In this document: positions 23,900-31,754 of the stretch, in pieces
Position numbering within the stretch: the stretch's first letter is position 1
Layout: the number at the start of each line of letters is the position of its first letter
Assembly (NCBI GenBank): GCA_947631245.1
Contig: CANRKP010000011.1
Coordinates: 1-49,780 of the forward strand
Direction: 5' to 3'
DNA from: an uncultured Clostridia bacterium
Lineage (GTDB): Bacteria > Bacillota > Clostridia > Oscillospirales > CAG-272
DNA: 49,780 nucleotides
The notes under the pieces: generated by a model
Databases searched by the model: none
Seen by the model: the letters and a program-made list of their open reading frames with translations, nothing else
Told to the model about the DNA's origin: nothing
Made by a program: the position numbers and the translations under genes

Positions 23900-25957
23900 T
23901 TATTCAAGCGTGACTTTCGCCGAAGTCTGCCCGCAAACGACGGAATATTCGCCCGGATAAAAATGCTTTTTGCCCCCGTCCGACGGGTCTGAGCGGTAAA
24001 ACGCGAACATATCGGTATTGAGCGCGACCGTTTTTTCCTCTCCGGGGCGCAGCTCAACGCGGCGGAACGCCGCAAGCGTCGAAAGAGGCTCGCCCTCAAC
24101 GCCTTCCCTTCCTTTTATATAGAGCATCACGACCTCGGCGCCCGCGGTCGCCCCGGTATTTTTCACCTTGACGGTAAAGTCGGCGCCGTGCCGCTTCTTT
24201 TTCACGCTGAGATCCGAATACAGAAACTTCGTGTACGACAGCCCGTATCCGAACGGGTAGAGCGGCTCGCCCCTGTAATACCTGTACGTTCTGCCCTCCA
24301 TCGAATAGTCCTCAAACGGCGGCAGGTCCTCCGTCGAGCGGTAGAACGTGACGGGCAGCCTCCCCGACGGGGAAACTTTGCCGAAGATGATGTCCGCCAT
24401 AGCCTCGCCGCCGCGCGAGCCGCCGTAAAAGAACTGGAGCACGGCGGAGGAGATCTCGTCCTGACGGCATATCGCGAGCGCGCTGCCGCTTACATTTATA
24501 TATATGATAGGTTTGCCGCGCGAGGCGACGGCGTCGAAGAGCTTTTTCTGCGCCTGCGGCAGCTCGATGTCCGCCTTGTCGCCTCCGTGACCGAAGCCGC
24601 CCTCCTCGCCCTCGTATGCGGGGGATAGACCGAGGCACATTATAACAACGTCCGCCCTGTCGGCGGCGAGCATCGCCTCACGCAAAAAATGCTCGTCCCA
24701 GTTGTCGGCGTCCCCGCGGAAGTATCCCGAACCCTTCGCGTAGTACACTTTCCCGAGGCACGCGCGGCGTATGCCCTCGTATATCGTCGTATATGAAGAC
24801 GGCGTGCCGTTGTAATTTCCGAGCAGCGTGTCCTTATCGTCGGCGGCGGGACCTATGACCGCGAGCTTCAGCTCGCGCGAGTTGCGAAGCGGCAGTATGC
24901 CGTCGTTTTTGAGCATCACTATGCTCTCTCGCGCCATCTTAAGGTTGAGCGCCGCGTGCTTTTTGCTGTCGATGGCGTCGTATCCTATATTATCATACTC
25001 GCAGTCGCCGGCGAACATGCCGAGGCGGAATCTCTCCGTGAAGAGCCTGACGGCTGCCTCCGTTATCGTTTCCTCGTCGACGAGCCCCATCTCGTGCGCC
25101 GCGAGCATATGTGCATACGCCGAGCCGCAGTTTAAGACGCAGCCGTTTTTCAGCGCGAGCGCCGCGCTCTCCGCCGGCGAGTCGGTGACATGATGATGCT
25201 CGTTTATATCGTTTATCGCGCCGCAGTCGGAGAGGTAGTATCCGTCAAATCCGAGCTCGCCGTAGAGCATGCCGACAAGCGTCGGCGACGCGCAGCACGG
25301 CTCGCCGTTCGTGCGGTTGTACGCGCCCATGACGGCGGCGGGATGCGAATGCGCGATGCAGTAGCGGAACGCCTCAAGGTACGTCTCGTACATGTCGCGC
25401 GCGCTCGCCTTCGCGTCAAAGCCGTGGCGGAGGGATTCGGGACCGCTGTGGACGGCGTAATGCTTGAGCGTCGCGTCCGCCTTGCGGTATTTACTTTTCC
25501 CGTCCGCCTGTACGCCGCGCACGAACGCCGCTCCCATCCTGCCCGTCAGGTACGGGTCCTCGCCGTAAGTCTCGTGACCGCGCCCCCAGCGCGGGTCTCG
25601 GAAGATATTGATGTTCGGCGACCAAAACGTCAGCCCCTGATATATCTCGGTGCCGCCGAAGCGCCTGTATTCGTTGTACTTCGCGCGCGCCTCGTCCGAT
25701 ATCGCGCCTCCGATCTTACAGAGCAGCGCGTCGTCAAACGACGCCGCCGAGGCTATCGCCTGCGGGAACACCGTCGCGACGCCCGAGCGCGCGACGCCGT
25801 GCAGCGCCTCGCACCACCAGTTGTAGGCGGGCACGCCGAGCCTCTCTATCGCGGGCGCGTCGTATTTCAGCTGCGAGCAGCGCTCGGCGAGCGTCATTTT
25901 TCCGACAAGCTCCCTTGCCTGCCTCTCGAATGTTTCAGTCCCTCTGTCGCGTTTCAT
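23900..25957 (-). CDS. Glycoside hydrolase family 3 enzyme (beta-xylosidase/beta-glucosidase type)
   Basis: A 685-residue enzyme without signal peptide, expected to release terminal sugars from xylo- or gluco-oligosaccharides inside the cell. The N-terminal barrel carries NWWCEALHGVAR (46-57), DPRWGRGHETYGEDPYLTGR (121-140), KHYAVHSG (165-172) and the nucleophile Asp244 in GYYLSDCGAI. The SDCGAI form is typical of the xylosidase-like clade. The alpha/beta sandwich contains LPLRNS and GPAADDKDTLLGNYNG, and the C-terminal fibronectin-III-like domain contains VKNTGATAGAEVVMLY. AAGGAGA lies 8 bases before the ATG at 25957; the 16-codon upstream extension was rejected. It has its own unit, divergent from the citrate operon. 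Confidence 0.93.
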   Translation of the reverse strand: MKRDRGTETFERQARELVGKMTLAERCSQLKYDAPAIERLGVPAYNWWCEALHGVARSGVATVFPQAIASAASFDDALLCKIGGAISDEARAKYNEYRRFGGTEIYQGLTFWSPNINIFRDPRWGRGHETYGEDPYLTGRMGAAFVRGVQADGKSKYRKADATLKHYAVHSGPESLRHGFDAKASARDMYETYLEAFRYCIAHSHPAAVMGAYNRTNGEPCCASPTLVGMLYGELGFDGYYLSDCGAINDINEHHHVTDSPAESAALALKNGCVLNCGSAYAHMLAAHEMGLVDEETITEAAVRLFTERFRLGMFAGDCEYDNIGYDAIDSKKHAALNLKMARESIVMLKNDGILPLRNSRELKLAVIGPAADDKDTLLGNYNGTPSSYTTIYEGIRRACLGKVYYAKGSGYFRGDADNWDEHFLREAMLAADRADVVIMCLGLSPAYEGEEGGFGHGGDKADIELPQAQKKLFDAVASRGKPIIYINVSGSALAICRQDEISSAVLQFFYGGSRGGEAMADIIFGKVSPSGRLPVTFYRSTEDLPPFEDYSMEGRTYRYYRGEPLYPFGYGLSYTKFLYSDLSVKKKRHGADFTVKVKNTGATAGAEVVMLYIKGREGVEGEPLSTLAAFRRVELRPGEEKTVALNTDMFAFYRSDPSDGGKKHFYPGEYSVVCGQTSAKVTLE

Positions 25958-26191
25958 GAGCTTATCTCCTTCATTATTTATAATGTATGAGCATGATGTA
26001 CGCAAAAGAATTGTACCATATCCGCGCGCGAAATAAAAGGGTTAATCGTTTTTTTCGCGCGGTTTTCCGCAGTGCCGCGCAATATGGGTAAATCACCGCT
26101 GCAATATGCAAAATTCTCGTGCTTTGCCGAGATTTTATCCGATTTTTGAATAAAACGAGGGCGTGAGGCTTCAAATTGTGCCTTTTGCCTA
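25958..26191. other. Divergent intergenic region between GH3 and the citrate operon
   Basis: It should hold the GH3 promoter on the minus strand. Two candidates were seen: TACAAT with an extended TGG element at 26015-26010, and TTGCGT-N17-TATAAA (26005-25977), which would leave a very short leader. Neither is decisive. The rest shows no gene. Confidence 0.4.
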
Positions 26192-26220
26192 TTGACAAAG
26201 TCCCGCTTCGCGCATATAAT
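26192..26220 (+). promoter_or_regulatory. Perfect-consensus promoter of the citrate operon
   Basis: TTGACA (26192-26197) and TATAAT (26215-26220) with a 17-base spacer match the sigma-A consensus at all twelve positions. A promoter this strong normally needs a repressor; a palindrome lies just after the -10 box. Confidence 0.88.
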
Positions 26221-26223
26221 AGC

Positions 26224-26238
26224 ATACATGTATACAAT
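26224..26238 (+). promoter_or_regulatory. Candidate GntR-type operator on the transcription start
   Basis: The sequence ATACATGTATACAAT contains the palindromes ATACATGTAT and TGTATACA. It resembles the known B. subtilis GntR operator form ATACTTGTATACAAGTAT over its left and central parts. It starts three bases after TATAAT and so covers the expected +1. The GntR/FCD protein encoded as second gene of the same operon is the obvious candidate ligand. Binding is inferred. Confidence 0.55.
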
Positions 26239-26263
26239 TCTCTCCGAACGGAGGCATACATAA

Positions 26264-27637
26264 ATGCTTGAAATATCGAAAAAGACAAATCTGCTCGAGC
26301 AGAAGTCCTACAAATTCTCTCTCCAGGACGTTGCCGAGCCGAACCTTTACCGCGACATCTATTCCTATGACGAGGTGCCGAAGATACCCTTCAACCACCG
26401 CCGCGTCCCTATGGACATGCCGGAGGAGATATTTATCACGGACACCTCGTTCCGCGACGGGCAGCAGTCCGTCGAGCCGTACACCCCCGAGCAGATCGTG
26501 GAGCTTTATAAGCTTTTGGCAAGGCTCTCCGGCGACAAGGGCATCATCCGTCAGACGGAATTTTTCATATACAGCAAAAAGGACCGCGAGGCGATCGAAA
26601 AATGCCTTGACCTCGGGCTCCGCTATCCCGAGATAACGACGTGGATACGCGCGAGCCGCGAGGACTTCCGCTTAGTCCGCGACCTCGGCGTCAAGGAGAC
26701 CGGCATCCTCGTCTCCTGCTCCGACTACCACATTTTCAAGAAGCTGAAGATGACGCGCCGTCAGGCGCTCGAGCATTATCTCAAGACCGTCGCCGACGCG
26801 TTCGAGGCGGGCGTGCTGCCGCGCTGCCACTTCGAGGACATAACGCGCGCGGACTTCTACGGCTTTGTCGTCCCGTTCGTCAACGAGCTTCAGAAAATGT
26901 CCGAGGACGCGGGCATCCCCGTCAAGATACGCGCCTGCGACACGATGGGGTACGGTGTGCCGTACTCGGAGGTCGCGCTCCCGCGCAGCGTCCCCGGCAT
27001 CATATACGGTCTGCATCACTACGCGGACGTGCCGAGCGAGATGATAGAGTGGCACGGGCACAACGACTTTTACAAGGCCGTCCCGAACGCGACGGCGGCG
27101 TGGCTCTACGGCGCGGGCGCCGTCAACTGCTCGCTTCTCGGCATCGGCGAGCGCACGGGGAACATTCCGCTTGAGGCAATGGTTTTCGAGTACGCCTCGC
27201 TCAAGGGCACGCTCGACGGCATGGACACGACGGTCATCACCGAAATTTCCGATTTCTTTGCCGAAAAGATAGGCTACAAGATACCGCCCATGACGCCCTA
27301 CGTCGGCGGTCGCTTCAACATGACGCGCGCCGGCATCCACGCCGACGGTCTTTTGAAGGACGAGGAGATATACAACATCTTCAACACCGAAAAGATTCTC
27401 GGCAGACCTGCGCTCGTCTCGGTCGGCAAATCGTCGGGACTTGCCGGCATCGCCTTTTGGCTCAACGCTCACTTCCGCCTCGTCGGGGAGACCGCCATCG
27501 ACAAGCGCTCCCCCGTTGTCGCGATGATGAAGGAGCGCATAGACGCCGAATACGCCGAGGGCAGGCAGACGGAATTTTCCGACGATGAGCTCGAGGCGCT
27601 CGCATACGACGCGTCGGACGGCGCACTCTCGAAGTGA
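26264..27637 (+). CDS. Citrate synthase of the Re type (isopropylmalate/homocitrate synthase family)
   Basis: A 457-residue member of the DRE-TIM metallolyase family, which condenses an acyl-CoA with a 2-oxo acid. The barrel start TDTSFRDGQQ (59-68) carries the catalytic Arg64 and metal-binding Asp65. HGHND (264-268) carries the two metal-binding histidines. NCSLLGIGERTGN (288-300) is the conserved end of the barrel. There is no long C-terminal leucine-sensing domain as in LeuA. The genes for aconitase and isocitrate dehydrogenase follow in the same operon. By analogy with the Re-citrate synthase of Clostridium kluyveri, which belongs to this family, the likely reaction is oxaloacetate plus acetyl-CoA to citrate. 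Homocitrate or isopropylmalate synthase is the alternative on sequence alone. GGAGG precedes the ATG by nine bases. Confidence 0.8.
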   Translation: MLEISKKTNLLEQKSYKFSLQDVAEPNLYRDIYSYDEVPKIPFNHRRVPMDMPEEIFITDTSFRDGQQSVEPYTPEQIVELYKLLARLSGDKGIIRQTEFFIYSKKDREAIEKCLDLGLRYPEITTWIRASREDFRLVRDLGVKETGILVSCSDYHIFKKLKMTRRQALEHYLKTVADAFEAGVLPRCHFEDITRADFYGFVVPFVNELQKMSEDAGIPVKIRACDTMGYGVPYSEVALPRSVPGIIYGLHHYADVPSEMIEWHGHNDFYKAVPNATAAWLYGAGAVNCSLLGIGERTGNIPLEAMVFEYASLKGTLDGMDTTVITEISDFFAEKIGYKIPPMTPYVGGRFNMTRAGIHADGLLKDEEIYNIFNTEKILGRPALVSVGKSSGLAGIAFWLNAHFRLVGETAIDKRSPVVAMMKERIDAEYAEGRQTEFSDDELEALAYDASDGALSK

Positions 27638-27650
27638 GGACGGCGGCAGC

Positions 27651-28325
27651 ATGAACAACGCAAAGATATCGCTTGCGGACAGGGTGTTCGACGAGCTCGA
27701 GGACGCGCTTCTCGACGGAAAATATCACGAGGGCGAGCTTTTGACCGAAAACGCCCTCTCACAAAAGCTCGGCGTCAGCCGGACGCCGATAAGAGAGGCG
27801 ATTGGGAGGCTCGCACAGGACGGTCTAATCGAGGAGACGCCACGCGGCGCGCTCGTGCTCGGCGTCACGGAGGAGGACATCACCGTGATATACGAGATAC
27901 GCGCCCGCGTCGAGGGATACGCGGCGCGCCTGTTCGCGGAAAAGGCGGACGCCGAGGCGCTCGCGTCGCTTCGCGAGAACGTCGAGCTTCAGGAATTTTA
28001 TTCCGGGCGCGGCGCCGCCGCAAGCTCCGGAAAGCTCAGCTCGAGCTTTCTCGACTCGAGCTTTCACGAGACGATATATGAAAACTGCGGCAGCCGCGTG
28101 CTCGAGGGCATCCTGACGACGCTGCACAAAAAGGTCCGCCGCTACCGCCGCGCATCCTACGAGGACCCAAAGCGCGCCGAGGCGGCGACACGCGAGCACC
28201 GCGCGATTTACGAGGCTGCCGCCGCGCGCGACGGGGAGCTCGCTGAGGAGCTCGTCAAGCGCCACGTCGGAAACGCAAAGGCGAGCATAATCAACAACCT
28301 GAGGAAAAATGACGGCGCGAAATAA
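27651..28325 (+). CDS. GntR-family transcriptional regulator, FCD subfamily
   Basis: A 224-residue DNA-binding protein. The N-terminal winged helix (about 5-70) contains GELLTENALSQKLGVSRTPI and the recognition helix REAIGRLAQDGLIEETPRG. The C-terminal all-helical FCD domain (about 85-215) has the pattern IYEIRARVEGYAARL, then D-S-S-F-H, then EHRAIYEAAAARD and RHVGNA. Its Asp and His residues usually bind a metal and an organic acid in this family. It lies between the citrate synthase and aconitase genes, 13 bases after the first. It is therefore likely an autoregulated sensor of citrate, 2-oxoglutarate or a related acid; the effector is a guess. The in-frame extension to 27585 lies within the upstream gene and was rejected. 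Confidence 0.9.
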   Translation: MNNAKISLADRVFDELEDALLDGKYHEGELLTENALSQKLGVSRTPIREAIGRLAQDGLIEETPRGALVLGVTEEDITVIYEIRARVEGYAARLFAEKADAEALASLRENVELQEFYSGRGAAASSGKLSSSFLDSSFHETIYENCGSRVLEGILTTLHKKVRRYRRASYEDPKRAEAATREHRAIYEAAAARDGELAEELVKRHVGNAKASIINNLRKNDGAK

Positions 28326-28368
28326 TACGGCGCGCCGAATTATAAAAATTATAACGGAGGAAGAAAAC

Positions 28369-30300
28369 ATGGGACTTTCGATTGCTCAAAAGATAATAGC
28401 CTCACACCTGCTCGAGGGCGATATGTCGCACCCGGGAGGTGACATAGCGATAAAAATTGACCAGACGCTGACGCAGGACGCAACGGGAACGATGGCGTAT
28501 CTCGAATTTGAGACGATGGGCATCCCGCGCGTGCGAACGGAGCGCTCCGTCGCCTACATCGATCACAACACGCTCGGCACCGGCTTTGAAAACGCCGACG
28601 ACCACCGCTACATAGGCAGCGTCGCGAAGAAGTACGGAGTATATTTCTCGCGTCCCGGCAACGGCATCTGCCATCAGGTGCATCTCGAGCGGTTCGGCAG
28701 ACCGGGGGCGACTCTCATCGGCTCCGACAGCCACACGCCGACGTGCGGCGGGCTCGGCATGCTCTCGTTCGGCGCGGGCGGCATGGACGTCGCCGTCGCG
28801 ATGGGAGGCGGCGCTTACCACATAGCGATGCCGAAAATTTATAAGGTTGAGCTGACGGGGCGTCTGCGCCCGTTCGTCACGCCGAAGGACATCAGCCTCG
28901 AGATACTCCGCATCCTCTCCGTCAAGGGCGGCGTCGGCGCCGTCATCGAATGGGGCGGCGAGGGCGTCTCGTCTCTCACCGTTCCCGAGCGCGCGACGAT
29001 AACGAATATGGGCACCGAGCTCGGTGCGACGACCTCCATCTTCCCCTCCGACGAAATGACGAGAAAATTCCTCTCAGCACAGGGGAGAGAGGACGTTTAC
29101 GTCCCGCTCAACGCCGACCCTGACGCCGTTTATGACCGCGTGATACATATCGACCTTGACACGCTCGAGCCGCTTATCGCCTGCCCGCACAGTCCCGACA
29201 ACGTCGTGACCGTCGCAAGCGTCGCGGGAAAGCCCGTCGATCAGGTCTGCGTCGGCTCATGCACGAATTCTTCCCTTTACGATATGCTCAAGGTTTCGGC
29301 CCTTCTCAAAGGGCACGTCGTCGCGCCGTCCGTCTCGATGTCGGTCTCGCCCGGCAGCCGCCAGGTGTTAACGATGCTTTCCGCCTCGGGCGCGCTCGTC
29401 GACATACTCGCGTCCGGCGCGCGCCTGCTTGAGTGCGCCTGCGGTCCCTGCATCGGCATGGGCTTCTCTCCTAACTCCGGCGGCGTCAGCCTCCGCACGT
29501 TCAACCGCAATTTTGAAGGGCGCTCCGGCACCTCTGACGCGGGCGTCTATCTCGTCTCGCCCGAGACTGCCGTCGCCTCCGCGATCACAGGCGTCATCAC
29601 AGACCCGCGCACCCTCGGCGAAATGCCGGAGATAAAGATGCCGGCGTCGTTCGCCGTAGACGACAGCGCCGTCATTCCCCCCGCCTCTCCCGAAGAGGCG
29701 GACGCGGTCGAGGTGCTGCGCGGACCGAACATCAAGCCTTTCCCGTCTCCGCGCCCCGTCGGAGATGTTATCTCGGCGGCGGTCTCCCTCAAGGTGGGCG
29801 ATAACATCACCACCGACCACATCATGCCCGCCGGCTCGAAGATACTCCCCTACCGCTCCAATATCCCCTACCTCTCGCAGTTCTGCTTCGCCGTCTGCGA
29901 CAAGTCGTTCTCCGAACGGGCAAAATCTCTCGGAGAGAGCATCGTTGTCGGCGGAGAAAATTACGGGCAGGGCTCGTCCCGAGAACACGCGGCGCTCGTC
30001 CCGCTCTATCTCGGCGTCCGCGCCGTCATCGCAAAGAGCTTCGCCCGCATCCACGTCGCGAACCTCATAAACGCCGGCATTCTCCCGCTCACGTTCTCCG
30101 ACCCCGCAGATTATGACCGCATCTCGGAGGGCGACGCGCTCGAGCTTTCGGACCTCGAAAACGGCATGAAGACAGGCGTTGTCACAGTAAAAAATAAGAC
30201 TACGGGCGACACATACGAGCTTAAAGCCTCTCTGACCGAGCGCCAGCGCGAGATGCTCCTCTGCGGCGGGCTGCTCGCATACACGAAGGTACACGGATAA
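28369..30300 (+). CDS. Aconitate hydratase, compact clostridial form
   Basis: A 643-residue [4Fe-4S] enzyme converting citrate to isocitrate through cis-aconitate. The cluster cysteines are visible in VGSCTNSS and in CACGPCIGMGF. GSDSHTPTCGGLGML and PGNGICHQVHLERF belong to the large domain. The swivel domain follows a linker and contains GDNITTDHIMPAGSKILPYR, GGENYGQGSSREHAAL and AKSFARIHVANLINAGILPL. It is shorter than AcnA/AcnB (about 890 residues) and matches the mitochondrial-like or LeuCD-fused class found in anaerobes. GGAGG lies 8 bases before the ATG at 28369; the longer frame was rejected. It stands between the GntR and isocitrate dehydrogenase genes. Confidence 0.93.
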   Translation: MGLSIAQKIIASHLLEGDMSHPGGDIAIKIDQTLTQDATGTMAYLEFETMGIPRVRTERSVAYIDHNTLGTGFENADDHRYIGSVAKKYGVYFSRPGNGICHQVHLERFGRPGATLIGSDSHTPTCGGLGMLSFGAGGMDVAVAMGGGAYHIAMPKIYKVELTGRLRPFVTPKDISLEILRILSVKGGVGAVIEWGGEGVSSLTVPERATITNMGTELGATTSIFPSDEMTRKFLSAQGREDVYVPLNADPDAVYDRVIHIDLDTLEPLIACPHSPDNVVTVASVAGKPVDQVCVGSCTNSSLYDMLKVSALLKGHVVAPSVSMSVSPGSRQVLTMLSASGALVDILASGARLLECACGPCIGMGFSPNSGGVSLRTFNRNFEGRSGTSDAGVYLVSPETAVASAITGVITDPRTLGEMPEIKMPASFAVDDSAVIPPASPEEADAVEVLRGPNIKPFPSPRPVGDVISAAVSLKVGDNITTDHIMPAGSKILPYRSNIPYLSQFCFAVCDKSFSERAKSLGESIVVGGENYGQGSSREHAALVPLYLGVRAVIAKSFARIHVANLINAGILPLTFSDPADYDRISEGDALELSDLENGMKTGVVTVKNKTTGDTYELKASLTERQREMLLCGGLLAYTKVHG

Positions 30301-30326
30301 AATAAGGATACGAAAGGAATAAAAAT

Positions 30327-31469
30327 ATGGACAAGACAAAAATTCTCGACGCCGCGTGCGAGCACTTCCGCGCGCTCGTCTCCGAACAGCTCGACAGAGC
30401 GGAAAAGATGAAGGACCGCGAGGTCGTAGACTTCGCCGCGCTCGACCGCGTCGTCATCGGCTTCTGCGGCGGCGACGGCATAGGCCCCATCATAACGCGC
30501 GAGTCGATGCGCGTGCTCGAAACGCTTTTGGCGGACAAAATCGCCGCCGGCAAAGTCGAGCTGCGCCCGATAGAGGGACTTACGATAGAAAACAGGCTCG
30601 CCGTCGGGAAAGCCATACCCGACGACACGCTCGCGGAAATAAAAAAGTGCCACGTCATACTAAAAGGTCCGACGGAAACGCCGCACGGCACCGGCATGGA
30701 GAGCGCAAACGTCGCCATGCGCCGCGAGCTCGACCTCTACGCAAACGTCCGCCCCGTTTCGGTTCCCGAGGAGGGCATAGACTGGACGTTCTTCCGCGAA
30801 AACACGGAGGGCGAATACGTCCTCGGCAGCCGCGGCTTTGACGTGCCGGGCACGCTCGCCTTCGACTTCAAGGTCACGACGGACGAGGGCACGCGCCGCA
30901 TCGCCCGCGCCGCGTTCGAGCACGCGAAAAAGACGGGCAAAACTAGCGTCGCCATCGTCACAAAGGCAAATATAATGAAGAAAACGGACGCGAAGTTCTC
31001 CGCCATCTGCCACGAGGTCGCCGCCGACTACCCCGGCATCACCGCCGAGGACTGGTACATAGACATCATGACCGCGAACCTCATAAACGAGCAGAGGCGC
31101 GCGTCGTTCCAAGTCTTCGTCCTCCCGAACCTCTACGGCGACATCATCACAGACGAGGCAGCGCAGATAGGCGGCGGCGTCGGCACGGCGGGCAGCGCCA
31201 ACATCGGCGACAGGTACGCGATGTTTGAGGCGATACACGGCTCAGCCCCGCGCATGATAGAGCGCGGCTGCGGCGAATATGCGAACCCGACGAGCATCAT
31301 GCGCGCCTGCGTCCTCATGCTCAACCACATCGGCTTCACCGCGGAGGCGTCCCGCCTCTCGGCGGCGCTCGACAAGTGCTCGACCGGCGATGGCCGCGTC
31401 GTCATGACGGGTCGTCCCGACGGCGCTACGGCGGCTCAGTTTGCCGATGCTGTGATGAGGGTAATGTAA
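30327..31469 (+). CDS. Isocitrate dehydrogenase (isocitrate/isopropylmalate dehydrogenase family)
   Basis: A 380-residue beta-decarboxylating dehydrogenase. Substrate-binding features include GDGIGPIIT, the Arg-rich MRRELDLYANVRPV, FFRENTEGEYVLGSRGF and the catalytic Lys in TKANIMKKTDAKF. Metal-binding aspartates lie in LYGDIITDEAAQIGGGVG, and the cofactor loop is EAIHGSAPRMIERGCGEYANP. Following aconitase in one operon, isocitrate is the expected substrate and 2-oxoglutarate the product. Isopropylmalate is excluded only by context. The residues after HGSAP match neither the usual NAD nor the usual NADP pattern, so cofactor preference is open. The N-terminal 35 residues are longer than average. 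It is the last gene of the operon. Confidence 0.87.
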   Translation: MDKTKILDAACEHFRALVSEQLDRAEKMKDREVVDFAALDRVVIGFCGGDGIGPIITRESMRVLETLLADKIAAGKVELRPIEGLTIENRLAVGKAIPDDTLAEIKKCHVILKGPTETPHGTGMESANVAMRRELDLYANVRPVSVPEEGIDWTFFRENTEGEYVLGSRGFDVPGTLAFDFKVTTDEGTRRIARAAFEHAKKTGKTSVAIVTKANIMKKTDAKFSAICHEVAADYPGITAEDWYIDIMTANLINEQRRASFQVFVLPNLYGDIITDEAAQIGGGVGTAGSANIGDRYAMFEAIHGSAPRMIERGCGEYANPTSIMRACVLMLNHIGFTAEASRLSAALDKCSTGDGRVVMTGRPDGATAAQFADAVMRVM

Positions 31470-31478
31470 GTTTTATTC

Positions 31479-31525
31479 CGGGGGAACTTTTGAAAAAGTC
31501 CCCCCGGACCCCTTCAAAACTTTTC
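31479..31525. repeat. Imperfect palindrome of a type often dispersed in clostridial genomes
   Basis: GGGGGAACTTTTGAAAAAGT is followed by C6, then GGACCCCTTCAAAACTTTTC and GGGG. The unit folds on itself twice (GGGGGAACTTTT with AAAAGTCCCCC, and the second half likewise). I recall similar GGGGAACTTTTTGAAAAAGT elements between genes in other Clostridia; no second copy occurs in this window, so dispersal is unproven here. Confidence 0.5.
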
Positions 31526-31561
31526 GGGGAAATGGATATATCAGCTCGCAGCGCTTGCTAC

Positions 31562-31604
31562 GGGCTTTTTCGGCTCAACCGGGGCGGGTAAAAGCCCTTT
31601 TTTT
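31562..31604 (+). terminator. Rho-independent terminator of the citrate operon
   Basis: GGGCTTTT (31562-31569) pairs with AAAAGCCC (31590-31597) around a GC-containing 20-base loop and is followed by T7. It lies about 90 bases after the isocitrate dehydrogenase stop codon. Confidence 0.75.
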
Positions 31605-31754
31605 GCCGAAAAAAGCACGAAAAAATAATTTATTCGGTAACTCGCCTGACGGGTGGTGTACTTCTCCGCCGAAATGTGGTATATTTTTCTTTAGAAAAGT
31701 GACCGAATGTCGTTTTTTGCGGCACTGCGATATACTCACCCGGAGGTGCAAAGA

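Noticed and set aside
29368..30339. Minus-strand open frame of 323 codons opposite the aconitase gene
   Set aside because: Shadow of a gene with intact iron-sulfur and swivel motifs; no independent evidence.
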